This document shows, one piece after another, positions 19,781 to 28,775 of a stretch of DNA of 64,000 nt. A program made the translations under genes and the position numbers. Position 1 is the first letter of the stretch, and each line of letters begins with the position of its first letter. The notes beneath the pieces were generated by a model that did not search any database, was not told where the DNA came from, and saw nothing but the letters and a program-made list of their open reading frames with translations. This DNA comes from Sceloporus undulatus (Eukaryota > Chordata > Lepidosauria > Squamata > Phrynosomatidae), in NCBI RefSeq assembly GCF_019175285.1, contig NC_056522.1, positions 68,964,462-69,028,461 of the forward strand, in the 5' to 3' direction.

Positions 19781-20004
19781 TTGTTGTTGTATTATGTATC
19801 TTCAAGACATTTCTGACTTATGGCAACCCTATCATAGGGTTTTCTTGGCAGGATTTGTTCAGAGGAGGTTTGCCATTGCTTTCCTCTGAGGCTGAGAGCA
19901 TGTGACTTGCCCAAGGTCACCCAGTGGGTTCCATGGCCAAGCTAAGAATCAAACCCTGGTCTCCAGAGTCACAGTCCAACCTCAAATTACTATGCCATGC
20001 TGGT
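19781..20004 (-). mobile_element. tRNA-headed CORE-type SINE, nearly complete
   Basis: On the - strand it has a tRNA-like head (A-box-like near GCATGGCATAGTAATTTGAG, B-box-like AGGGTTTGATTC), CORE phrase GTGACCTTGGGCAAGTCAC, body with AGAAAACCCTATGATAGGG and a CAACAACAA tail. Confidence 0.75.
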
Positions 20005-20689
20005 TGAATTGCCTCTTGACTAAGTTATTGTAATGTGCTCTGTTTACAGTTGTCCCAGGAAAGCATGGAGAAGCTAAACTAGTACAAAACACAGCAGTCA
20101 CACTACTGTCAAACATACAATTGATATTACTGCATATAATATATATATAATATATATTACTGCATATATTACTGCAATGGCTTCCAATTTGTTTCCCTCT
20201 CATTTCTTGTTCTTTCATTTTATTGCCACTGCTTGGGGAACTGGTGGATAGAGAAGAGACATCATATAAAGAGTAAGTGTGATGTAAGGTGTGATGTATA
20301 CATTCCAAAAAAAGAGAAGGAAAAATGAAATGTATCACCAAAAAAGGAAAAATATTTTCTACGTGCTAATTTATACAAAGAGATTTAGCAGTAACTACTA
20401 TAAATTAAACATACTATAGTGAGGATGAGGGACTGGGTGATCCATCTGTCTGCTCCGCAGGGCTCTCAGGTCAGGATAGGTAAGATATTAAATTCGTAGC
20501 CTGGCTCAAGGATATCCATCTAGCACTGCAGCTTCTTGGGGATATGAATCTTAGTTTTAACCATTCAGTGTAACCACTGTGCCACAACAGCTCTTCTCCT
20601 GTATATGGAAAATAATGGCTACGTTTCATCCCAAAATTCACCATCCCAACAGACATCTACAAGGGAGTTTTGTTAGAAAGCATAATTCA

Positions 20690-21312
20690 GAAGGGGAATT
20701 ATGCTGGCCTTGTTAAAAGCAACCGAAACTAAACAATGAAAATGTGGGATTTTTGAGGAAGGCTCTACATTAGAAAAAGAGGGACACAGGATGACAGCAG
20801 CATGAACAGTTTGTGCTAAATACTGGGAAAGAGTTGATAGTCCTTCTTTTTAAAACGCATTGGAAGTAGCAGAAATGCATACATTTACATATTTATTAAG
20901 GAATAGATCAGAAAAAATGTTTTTAGAAACTGGAATTTCTGGAATATATGAATATATGAAAAGGGCAAAGGGGGATTTAATGAGAATAAGGTTTGAGGAC
21001 TGTGATATATCAGTCATTGAGTAGATGTATAGATTTTGCACTCTGTTTTATAAACTGATTTAAGTATAAATTGGCTGAAATTTAGTTGATATCAGTGAGA
21101 TAAGGAATAATTTGGTGATATGGTTATGTTTAAGTTGGAGTAACAATGATATATAGTTATATAGTAGTAGGTCTAATTTGGAAGACATTTATAATGTGTT
21201 TATTATTTTATTTTATTTGTTCGGTATAGTTTTTATTGGGTGTGGTCTTGTTTTCTGTTCTGTTTTGTTGTTTCTTTGAGTTGAATAAAGAATTTAATAA
21301 TTAAAAAAAAAC
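20690..21312 (+). mobile_element. L1-like 3' end with poly(A)
   Basis: AT-rich 3'UTR-like DNA ending GTTTCTTTGAGTTGAATAAA then AATTAAAAAAAAA, a typical LINE-1 terminal signal and A-tail. No ORF2 sequence recognised upstream. Confidence 0.4.
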
Positions 21313-21413
21313 TCCACTAAAATGAAAGTTTCTCTATAAAGTGATAAGTTCACTTTTAAAGACCATGAATACAAGGGGGGGGGGGGCAGACAGAGAACTT
21401 TAAGCTACACTCC

Positions 21414-21417
<4 letters not shown>

Positions 21418-21470
<53 letters not shown>
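21418..21470 (+). repeat. (CTTT)n microsatellite
   Basis: CTAT units pass into about eleven CTTT units. A G-run lies 40 bases upstream. Confidence 0.95.
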
Positions 21471-21499
21471 TTTGGAATTAAACTCCACAGAATGTAGTA

Positions 21500-21766
21500 C
21501 AGTTAGCCCTCCACATTTACGGCTTTGACTTTTGTGGTTTCAATTATTTGTGCTGTTTTGATTAATATGTTCTCCCTAGGAATCTCTAGGTCCTCCAGCA
21601 CAACTCTGCCAGAAGTTGCCCATAGAGTCCCTAGGAAAAACCCTTATCCAGCAGAGAGTTACACTGGAGACCTAGGGTTTCCTACAGGGGTGTCCTCTCA
21701 GCCTAAGAAAGGGTTCTTTCCCCCACATTGACGGGGTCCTTCACCCAGCAAACGTAGAGGGATCAC
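21500..21766. mobile_element. Tigger-like MITE
   Basis: TA on both flanks; left end CAGTTAGCCCTCCACATT, right end reverse-complements to GTGATCCCTCTACG. Internal TAGGTCCTCCAG links it to the copies at 7.2 and 45.2 kb. Confidence 0.7.
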
Positions 21767-21829
21767 TATATTTCAAATGAGGGATGTAAGGCTGTGCTGC
21801 AAAATACATTTAAGTCTTCAAAAGTTTAC

Positions 21830-22075
21830 AAAAATCATAGTTGGAAGAGACCACATCCAGTCCAGCCCCATTCTGCCAAGCAGGAACTCACAACCAAAGC
21901 ATCCCTGACAGATGGCCATCCAGCCTCTGTTCAAAGACCTCCAAAGGAGGGGACTCCGCCTGGCTGGATGGCCATCTGTTGGGCATGCTTTGAGTGAGAG
22001 TTCCTGCATGGCAGAAGGGGCTTGGACTGGATGGCCCATGGGGTCTCTTCCCACTCTACGAGTCTATGATTTTAA
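21830..22075. mobile_element. Head-to-head CR1 3' tails (foldback)
   Basis: The left half reads as a - strand CR1 end (CATAGTTGGAAGAGACC to GGAGGGGACTCC), and the right half as a + strand CR1 end (TGGATGGCCATCTG to GGTCTCTTCCCACTC). They meet near 21955-21960 with no spacer, making ~115-bp imperfect inverted arms. Confidence 0.8.
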
Positions 22076-22127
22076 ATGTATATTCCCTCTTTCATAGAAC
22101 CAAAGCTGGAAGGGACCAGCCCTAGGA

Positions 22128-22319
22128 GGCTGCATCCACACTGGAGAAATAACCTCCAGTTGGCACTGCTCTAACTCTTTGCTGGCCCTCTGCTATGGAA
22201 TTCTTGGAGTTAAGAGCATGTTGCCCACAACAAACTCCAACTCCCAGAATCCCATAGCCTTGAGCCAGAAAAAGGGTTAAAGCGGCGCCAAACTGGGTTA
22301 TTTCTCCAGTGTGGACTCC
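22128..22319. mobile_element. Palindromic MITE next to the COA6 promoter
   Basis: Left end GGCTGCATCCACACTGGAG, right end CTCCAGTGTGGACTCC. Inner arms CTATGGAATTCTTGGAG and CCAACTCCCAGAATCCCAT. Same family as the 23.02-kb copy. Confidence 0.75.
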
Positions 22320-22353
22320 CTTTCCCAAGACTCCAGACCTCGCCTTCACTTAC

Positions 22354-22450
22354 CCGCCACACTTCCGCCACAGCTTAGAATGCCCGGATGTAGAGCAAGG
22401 TGACCCACACCGGAAGTAGGCGAACGATTGGCTGGGCGGCGTTGCCCTAA
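22354..22450 (-). other. COA6: Probable COA6 non-coding first exon
   Basis: A strong donor on the - strand, GGCGG|GTAAGTGAAG, ends a GC-rich stretch with no ATG; the matching acceptor is the one just before the COA6 start codon. The 5' end is arbitrary because the transcription start cannot be read from sequence. Confidence 0.6.
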
Positions 22451-22560
22451 GCTCCTGTAGAAAGGGAGGCGCTGCGGGACTCAATGCGCGTGCGCGGCGC
22501 TGCGGTGGCAGCGTTCTTTCGTTGCTAGGAGACGCGGCGGCCTCTTACTGGGCCTCCCCC
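22385..22560 (-). promoter_or_regulatory. COA6: COA6 CpG-rich promoter with ETS, CCAAT and NRF1 motifs
   Basis: The densest CpG stretch near the 5' end of COA6. It contains ACCGGAAGT (ETS/GABP, 22409-22417), CCAAT on the - strand (22427-22431, NF-Y type) and TGCGCGTGCGC (NRF1 type, 22485-22495). A second ETS-like GGCGGAAGT lies on the - strand inside the proposed first exon. These sites are usual for nuclear genes of mitochondrial proteins. No TATA box seen. Confidence 0.7.
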
Positions 22561-22588
22561 TCCCCTCGCCTAAGACATAAAGAAAGGT

Positions 22589-22690
22589 CCCAAACACACT
22601 GCAGGAATAACTCAGTATGAGACCGCTTTAACTACCCAGGCTCAGTGCTATAGGGAATCCTGGGAACTGTAGTTTATGGTGGCACCAGAA
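22589..22690. mobile_element. Half palindromic MITE beside the promoter
   Basis: ACACACTGCAGGAATAAC, ACCGCTTTAACTACC and CCTGGGAACTGTAGTTTATG match one arm of the 23.02-kb family; the second arm is absent. Confidence 0.65.
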
Positions 22691-22703
22691 GGGAATGGAT
22701 AAG

Positions 22704-22707
<4 letters not shown>

Positions 22708-22737
<30 letters not shown>

Positions 22738-22748
22738 TGTGTGTGTTT
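22708..22748. repeat. (AC)n(GT)n microsatellite
   Basis: About fourteen AC units run directly into seven GT units, so the tract is self-complementary. Confidence 0.95.
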
Positions 22749-22857
22749 ATGTATACAGTTATGGCAAAAGAATAAAAGAAATGCAACCCAGTTCATATAC
22801 TAAACATAGGAGTTAACATATAAGGCCCTATCAAGTGAATGAAAAGGTGCCTAGTAT

Positions 22858-22998
22858 TGGAACTCAAACTGTGCCGTTTAAGAGACTTTGGACTTCAGTT
22901 CCCAGAAGCCTCAGCCATGTTGGCCAATAGTCTGGGATTCTGGGAGCTGAAGTCCAAAATCCCTTAAAGAAAAAAGAGCACAGTTTGGGGACCAGTGT
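22858..22998. mobile_element. hAT-type palindromic repeat
   Basis: GGACTTCAGTTCCCAGAAGC pairs with TTCTGGGAGCTGAAGTCC around TTGGCCAATAG. Outer phrases AACTGTGCCGTTTAAG and AAGAGCACAGTTTGG also pair. Confidence 0.65.
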
Positions 22999-23022
22999 TC
23001 TAATACATCAGCCCCCTTCTAT

Positions 23023-23252
23023 GGCTGCATCCACACTGCAGAAATAATCTGGTTTGACACTATTGCTTTAGCTGTCACGGCTCCGTTTTATGGAATCTTG
23101 GGATTTGTAGTTTGTTGTGGCACCAGAGCTCTCTGACAGCAAAAGGAAAATATCCCCCCAAACTACAAATCCCAGCATTCCATAGCATTGAGCCATGACA
23201 GTTAAAGTACTGTAGTGTCAAATGGCATTATTTCTGTAGTGTTGATGCTGCC
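23023..23252. mobile_element. Palindromic MITE, best copy of its family
   Basis: Left arm starts GGCTGCATCCACACTGCAG; the right arm reverse-complements to GGCAGCATCAACACTACAG. Arms of ~92 bases each, with GGGATTTGTAGTTTG and CAAACTACAAATCCC at the centre. The 8 flanking bases do not match clearly, so the superfamily is open (hAT suspected). Confidence 0.75.
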
Positions 23253-23600
23253 CTCAACTATTTCTGAGTCCCACCAGTGACACATGTACAGTATCTTGAG
23301 ACAAGAATCAGTGGCACGGACTACACTAGGTGACACCCTCAGTGTGGGTGTGACATCACTGCTCCCCAAACACCTGCCTTTTGGCAGCAATGGGCTGTGG
23401 CATTTGCCTGCGCCCCTTTAAAACACTGAAGAGACGGTGTGGCTGAAGAGGCTCAGTGGAAGGAGAAAGGAGAGGCCCCAAGTTTTTCTCTAAAATCAAT
23501 TTTTTAAATCAAATTATTGTTTTAAATAGCATTTTTATCCTTTTTAAATTTTCTTTAAAAAACATCCCCTTTTACCAAATTTTCACTTCAACCACATTAA
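23253..23600. other. Unclassified upstream of COA6
   Basis: No gene or repeat recognised; AT-rich around 23.5 kb. Confidence 0.3.
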
Positions 23601-23604
23601 ACTA

Positions 23605-24005
23605 TGCGCTCATTCACACTACGAATTAAACCAGTTTGGAAACCGGGTTATTTCCCTGTCGTTCAGACTTGCACTGATTCTACTTGGTGCAGTTTGTGGG
23701 GGGCCACTGAAAAGCCCATTTAAACTGGTGCATTTGGCACTGGATCACTTAGCGGTTCTTTTTTTAAGAACCACAACATTCCGCTTCTGTGATAGTGTGA
23801 ATGTGCTTTCAGTTTTCGCGCAGCCACTGTTCAGGAAATGGAAGTGCCTCCATTTTGATCCAGAACTTTGGCGAATGGGAACGTCAAACTAGATTTAAAT
23901 GCCACAGAGAGATTCGCTGTCTTAAAACATAGCAGGAACGGTGAATCGATTTTGAATCAATTTGCAGATGCAAATCTCTCTATGCAAAAAATGTAAGTGT
24001 GACTG
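23605..24005. mobile_element. Possible foldback DNA element
   Basis: Opens TCATTCACACTACG and closes TGTAAGTGTGACTGACC, the style of end seen in the elements at 39.55 and 57.82 kb. Inner GATTTTGAATCAATTTG is palindromic. Boundaries approximate. Confidence 0.35.
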
Positions 24006-24299
24006 ACCCCCTATGTATGTATATGTAAATGCATTGGGGCTGTGTGCCTGATATTGTAATTTAAAGGTGTAATTTAAATTTTGCTAGTTGTTTAAATGGA
24101 TTTGAATCAAACACATAGGATTTAATAAGAGTTAGAAACATATGAATAAAGTAGAAATTGTATAAGACTATATAAACATATGCTATAATTAGATTACATA
24201 TAGGGTTGCCATAAGTAAGTCAGGACCTCCAAACTAGGACAAATGTAGGACAACATTTTTGAACGTAGGACACATTTTTTAAAAAATGGAGGACACGCG

Positions 24300-24560
24300 A
24301 AAAAATTTAAATTAAATTAACATTGTTAATTAACAAAAAAATAAAAAGAAGGGAAACTTGGATATTAATAATAATAAAAATATCAAAAAAATAAAATAAA
24401 AAAGGAAACTTAATTAGTAATAATAAAAATAACAAAAAAATAAAAAGAGAAAGGAAACTTGGATATTAGTAATAATAAAAATAACAAAAAATAAAATAAA
24501 AAGAAGGGAAACTTGGATATTAATAAAAAATAAAAATAAACAAAAATAATAATAAAAATA
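24300..24560 (+). repeat. A-rich tandem array
   Basis: Four to five imperfect units built on GGGAAACTTGGATATTAAT plus AATAAAAATAACAAAAAAT, about 55-65 bases each. Confidence 0.75.
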
Positions 24561-24867
24561 AATGCACACAAACCACTCCACCACACTGACTCCCTTAAAC
24601 AGGCCTGCCCTGAAAAAGTAAATAAAAAACAAGGGCGACCTGAAATGGCCACTCACCTCCTCTTAATCCTGCTCCTCTCCCTGTTTGTATTTGGCACCGA
24701 TTCCCCTCCCTCTGACCCAGAGTCCTCCTCCGTTCCTCCGCCTCCTTAAGGGGACCAGTTCCCTTTTTAGGCTGGTGCGTGCCTGGGTAGCTGCTTCCTG
24801 GCTCGGCGCGGTCGTGGAGCAGGAGAAGGAGGCAGAGGAGGAGGTGGGTGGCCAGCCGGACCCAAGA

Positions 24868-25075
24868 GCAGCTGCGCGCGGCCATAGAAAGGGAGCGCGC
24901 ACAGGCAGAGGAGGAGGAGGGCCCACCGGCTGGCCCCATGCAGCCGCGCACGGCCACAGAAATGGAGCACGCGAGGGCAGAAGAGGAGGAGGGCCCGGTG
25001 CCCCCATGCGGCCGCACGCGGCCATTAGAAGGGTGCGCGCAAGGGCGGAGGAGGAGGAGGGTGGCTGCGGGCAGG
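24868..25075 (+). repeat. GC-rich ~70-bp tandem repeat
   Basis: Three units starting GCAGCTGCGCGCGGCC, GCAGCCGCGCACGGCC and GCGGCCGCACGCGGCC, each followed by a GAGGAGGAGGAGG run. Spacings are 72 and 68 bases, not multiples of three in the second case, so the long frames across it are not under coding constraint. Confidence 0.75.
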
Positions 25076-25150
25076 GCAGTCATGCTTTTGGCGGGAAACC
25101 GGAACGGGAACGGGCCAAGACTGCCAAAAGCAGGATTGTCCTGCCTGCAG

Positions 25151-25393
25151 GAGCCCTGGTGGTGCAGTGGTAAAATGCCTGTACTGCAGCCATTCACTCA
25201 AGACCACAAGGTTGTGAGTTCAAGACCAGCAAAAGGGCCCAAGCTTGACTCAGGCTTGCATCCTCCTGAGGTCGCTAAAATGAGTACCCAGACTGTTGGG
25301 GGCTAATTAGCTTATGTACTTGCAAATTAGCTTACTGTTCACTGCTATGATCTCTGGAATAGCGGTATATAAATAAAAATAAATTTAAAAAAG
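25151..25393 (+). mobile_element. tRNA-derived SINE (GCCCTGGTGG family)
   Basis: tRNA-like head GAGCCCTGGTGGTGCAGTGG with A box, and B-box-like GGTTGTGAGTTC. Body with CTGAGGTCGCTAAAATGAG, tail GGTATATAAATAAAAATAAA. A second copy, reversed, is at 60.2 kb. Confidence 0.8.
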
Positions 25394-25465
25394 ATATGGC
25401 ATCCCTAATTACATATATAGATAATATGGAACCACATATATACATGTATACTATTATAATCAATA

Positions 25466-25727
25466 CAGTGGTACCCCGGGATACGAATTGATCGCGTTAC
25501 GAAATTTCCGGGTTACGAAAAAGTTAGCTTGGAAAAAACTGTTCCGGGTAACGAAAGATTTTTCGGGTTACGAAATTTTTTTCGGTGTGTTTCGGCGCTT
25601 TTTGGCACGAAATTTTAAAGCCGCAGCTTTCCAGTGCTAGCGGAAAGCCTTTTTTCGGGTTGCGAAATCTTTCGGGTTACGAACGGCGCCGCGGAACGAA
25701 TTAAATTCGTAACCCGGGGTACCACTG
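25466..25727 (+). mobile_element. Pogo/Tigger-like MITE, copy 1
   Basis: TA on both sides. Ends CAGTGGTACCCCGGGATACG and CGTAACCCGGGGTACCACTG form ~20-bp terminal inverted repeats; the whole element is a loose palindrome of GGGTTACGAAA phrases. Nearly identical to the copy at 28.53 kb, in opposite orientation. Confidence 0.85.
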
Positions 25728-25982
25728 TATATCTATTCTAATAGGATTGAGTAAAGGTCAGCTGAGGCCTTTAGCTGAAAGGGAATTTTATAAAAATATA
25801 TAGGTTAATAAAAGAAAGTTTAGATAAGCTTTTTATAACACTGTTATTTATTAAATATATTGTTTTACAAGAATAAAGGGGGTTTATATAGAATCATAGA
25901 ATCATAGAATCATAGAATCGTAGAGTTGGAAGAGACCACTAGGGCCATCCAGTCCAACCCCCTGCCATGCAGGAAATCCAAA

Positions 25983-28244
25983 TCAAAGCATCCCTGACAG
26001 ATGGCCATCCAGCCTCTGTTTAAAGACTTCCAAGGAAGGGGACTCTATCACCCTCCGAGGGAGTGCATTCCACTGTCGAACAGCCCTTACTGTCAGGAAG
26101 TTCCTCCTAATATTCAGGTGGAATCTCTTTTCCTGTAGTTTGCATCCATTGTTCCGGGTCCTGTTTTCTGGAGCAGCAGAAAACAAGCTTGCTCCCTCTT
26201 CAACATGACATCCTTTCAAATATTTAAACAGGGCTATCATATCACCTCTTAACCTTCTTTTCTCCAGGCTAAACATCTCCAGCTCCCTAAGTCGTTCCTC
26301 ATAGGGCATGGTTTCCAGACCCTTCACCATTTTTGTCGCCCTCCTTTGGACACGCTCCAGTTTCTCAATGTCCTTTCTGAATTGTGGCGCCCAGAACTGG
26401 ACACAATATTCTAGGTGGGGCCTGACCAGAGCAGAATACAGTGGCACTATGACTTCTCTTGATCTAGACACTATACTTCTGTTGATGCAGCCTAAAATAG
26501 CATTGGCCTTTTTAGCTGCCGCATCACACTGTTCACTCATGTTCAACTTGTAGTCTACTTGGATTCTTAGATCCCTTTCACACGTAGTTTCATTCAGCCA
26601 GGTGTCACCCATCCTATATCTGTGCATTTTATTTTTCCGCCCTAAGTGCAATACCTTACATTTCTCCGTGTTGAATTTCATTTTGTTAGCTTTGGCCCAG
26701 CTTTCTAGTCTATTCAGGTCATTTTGAATCTTGATCCTGTCCTCTGGGGTATTAGCTATTCCCCCTAATTTGGTGTCATCTGCAAATTTGATAAGTATGC
26801 TCCCAATTCTGTCATTCAGGTCATTGATAAAGATGTTGAATAGCACTGGGCCCAGGACAGAGCCCTGTGGGACCCCACTGGTCACTTCTCTCCAGGATGA
26901 AAAGGAGCCATTGTTGAGCACCCTTTGGGTTCGGCCGGCCAACCAATTACAGATCCATGTAACAGTTCCTTTGTCTAGCCCACATTTTACAAGCTTGTTT
27001 GCAAGAATGTCATGGGGAACCTTGTCAAAGGCCTTAGTGAAATCAAGATATACTATATCCACAGCATTCCCTTCATCTACCAAGCTGGTAATTTTAGCAA
27101 AGAAAGAGATTAGGTTTGTCTGGCATGACTTGTTTCTCTGAAACCCATGTTGACTTTTTGTGATTATGGCATTGCCTTCTAGATGTTCACAGACTCTCTG
27201 TTTAATGATCTGCTCCAGAATCTTTCCTAGTACTGATGTCAGACTAACTGGACGATAATTGTTGGGATCCTCTTTTTTCCCCTTTTTGAAGATGGGGACA
27301 ACGTTTGCCCTCCGCCAGTCTGCTGGGATCTCTCCTGTTTTCCAGGAGTTTTCAAAGATTATTGCCAATGGCTCCGATATTACATTTGCCAGTTCTTTTA
27401 ATACCCTTGGATGGAGTTCATCTGGTCCCGGAGACTTAAATTCATTTAGATTAATAAGGTGTTCCTCTACTATCTCCTTACTTATTCTGTGCTGAAATTC
27501 CCCTATTCTGTCCTCTGCTCCATTATCCTCAGGTTGAGCACCCTTTGCCTTTTCTGAGAAGACTGAGGCAAAGAAGGTGTTGAGTAATTCTGCCTTTTCT
27601 CTGTCTTCTGTTAGCATTTTGCCATCTTCTCCACGCAGTGGCCCTACCGTTTCCTTCTTCTTCCTTTTGCTGCGGACATATCCAAAAAAGCCCTTTTTAT
27701 TGTTCTTAACCTCTCTAGCAAGCCTGAGTTCATTCTGTGCTTTAGCTTTTCTGACTTTACCCCTACACATGCCTGCTATTTCTTTGAATTCCTTTTTTGT
27801 GATTTCCCCCTTTTTCCATTTCTTATACATGTTCCGTTTCAAACTTAGCTCGGTTGAAAGTTCCTTAGTCATCCATCCTTGTTTCTTGAGACACCTCCCG
27901 TTTTTCTTTCTCACTGGAACTGTTTGAAATTGTGCCTTCAGTATCTCTCTTTTGAGAAACTCCCATCCGTCCTGAACTCCTTTATCTTTTAGTATTTCTG
28001 ACCATGGAATTGCCCTCAATACTTCTCTAAGTTTACTGAAATCTGCTCTCCTAAAGTCTAGGATGCGTGTCTGACTATGCCTGGCTTCTCCTTTCCACTG
28101 TATTACAAACTCCAGGAGAACATGGTCACTTCCACCTAATGATCCCACTACTTGCACCCCATTAACCAAGTCATCCTTGTTGGTTAGGATCAGATCTAAA
28201 ATAGCTGACCCCCTTGTTGGACCATGAAATTGTCTTCCAGGCAA
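25983..28244 (-). CDS. CR1 ORF2: reverse transcriptase part
   Basis: Open for 753 codons. From the N-terminus: end of the endonuclease (TRGSAILDLILTNKDDLV, GGSDHVLLEF), a linker, then the RT domain with YRPVSLTSVLGKILEQII, AFDKVPHDILANKL, SGVPQGSVLGPVLFNIFIND and the catalytic KFADDTKLGG. The C-terminal region ends SLEVFKQRLDGHLSGML. RT motifs are intact. The endonuclease start lies in other frames, so the full ORF2 is not continuous. Copies of the C-terminal coding end recur at 15.3 and 44.7 kb. Confidence 0.92.
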   Translation of the reverse strand: MPGRQFHGPTRGSAILDLILTNKDDLVNGVQVVGSLGGSDHVLLEFVIQWKGEARHSQTRILDFRRADFSKLREVLRAIPWSEILKDKGVQDGWEFLKREILKAQFQTVPVRKKNGRCLKKQGWMTKELSTELSLKRNMYKKWKKGEITKKEFKEIAGMCRGKVRKAKAQNELRLAREVKNNKKGFFGYVRSKRKKKETVGPLRGEDGKMLTEDREKAELLNTFFASVFSEKAKGAQPEDNGAEDRIGEFQHRISKEIVEEHLINLNEFKSPGPDELHPRVLKELANVISEPLAIIFENSWKTGEIPADWRRANVVPIFKKGKKEDPNNYRPVSLTSVLGKILEQIIKQRVCEHLEGNAIITKSQHGFQRNKSCQTNLISFFAKITSLVDEGNAVDIVYLDFTKAFDKVPHDILANKLVKCGLDKGTVTWICNWLAGRTQRVLNNGSFSSWREVTSGVPQGSVLGPVLFNIFINDLNDRIGSILIKFADDTKLGGIANTPEDRIKIQNDLNRLESWAKANKMKFNTEKCKVLHLGRKNKMHRYRMGDTWLNETTCERDLRIQVDYKLNMSEQCDAAAKKANAILGCINRSIVSRSREVIVPLYSALVRPHLEYCVQFWAPQFRKDIEKLERVQRRATKMVKGLETMPYEERLRELEMFSLEKRRLRGDMIALFKYLKGCHVEEGASLFSAAPENRTRNNGCKLQEKRFHLNIRRNFLTVRAVRQWNALPRRVIESPSLEVFKQRLDGHLSGML

Positions 28245-28533
28245 GTGAGGAATTTGTTAGGCCTTGAGGATTTTGCTGAGTTTGACTTCCAGCAAATATC
28301 AGGATAGTTGAAGTCGCCCATCACTACTACATCTCTCTTTTCTGACTGTGTGGTCATCTGTTCTAGAAAGATATCATCCAATTCCTCAGTCTGACTTGGG
28401 GGTCTGTAGTAGACTCCCACAGTAACATCCTTGTTGTTTCCCTCCCCTTTGATTCTTATCCAGATGCTCTCCACCTGGCTTCCATGATTGATGTCCAGGA
28501 TCTCTTCACTGGTGTAAATATCTCTGACATATA
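28229..28533 (-). pseudogene. CR1 ORF2: endonuclease middle part
   Basis: Encodes ESIWIRIKGEGNNKDVTVGV, YYRPPSQTEELDDIF and VVVMGDFNYPDICW (the endonuclease GDFN motif). It continues from the piece on the other side of the MITE once the MITE and one TA are discounted. A small length change near 28225-28245 puts the following RT part in another frame. Confidence 0.85.
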
Positions 28534-28773
28534 CAGTGCTCCCTCGGGTTACGAATTTAATTTGTTCCGCCGCTCCGTTCGTAACCCGAGTAATTTCGCA
28601 ACCCGAAAAGGGCTTTCCGTTAGCGCTGGAAAGCCGCGCGTTTGAATTTCGCGCCGAAAAAAAATTCGTAACCCGAAAAAAACATCGTAACCCGGAACAG
28701 TTTTTTCCAATCTAACTTTTTCGTAACCCGGAAATTTCGTAACGCGGTCAATTCGTATCCCGGGGTACCACTG
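28534..28773 (-). mobile_element. Pogo/Tigger-like MITE, copy 2, inside CR1
   Basis: TA on both flanks (28532-28533, 28774-28775). Ends CAGTGCTCCCTCGGGTTACG and CCCGGGGTACCACTG, opposite in orientation to the 25.47-kb copy. MITE plus duplicated TA is 242 bases, which exactly accounts for the frame change in the CR1 endonuclease. Confidence 0.88.
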
Positions 28774-28775
28774 TA

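Larger units (their letters stand above)
24201..25407. mobile_element. hAT-like element with perfect 8-bp TSD and GC-rich cargo
   Basis: Left end TAGGGTTGCCATA, right end TATGGCATCCCTA, flanked by ATTACATA (24193-24200 and 25408-25415). Inside: phrases on AGGACAAATGTAGGACAAC, an A-rich tandem array, a GC-rich block with ~70-bp tandem units, and a SINE close to the right end. No transposase. A second element with the same termini is at 47.6 kb. Confidence 0.75.

Noticed and set aside
20100-20170. Short AT-rich hairpin as a possible microRNA
   Set aside because: Simple TATA repeats rather than a structured precursor.
25151-25230. Possible tRNA gene
   Set aside because: tRNA-like A and B boxes are present, but no intact cloverleaf; the rest is a SINE with a second dispersed copy.
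24595-25306. Open frames of 120-200 codons on both strands in the GC-rich block
   Set aside because: They overlap each other in several frames, cover a ~70-bp tandem repeat whose spacing is not a multiple of three, sit inside a transposon, and encode low-complexity Pro/Arg/Gly/Glu runs.
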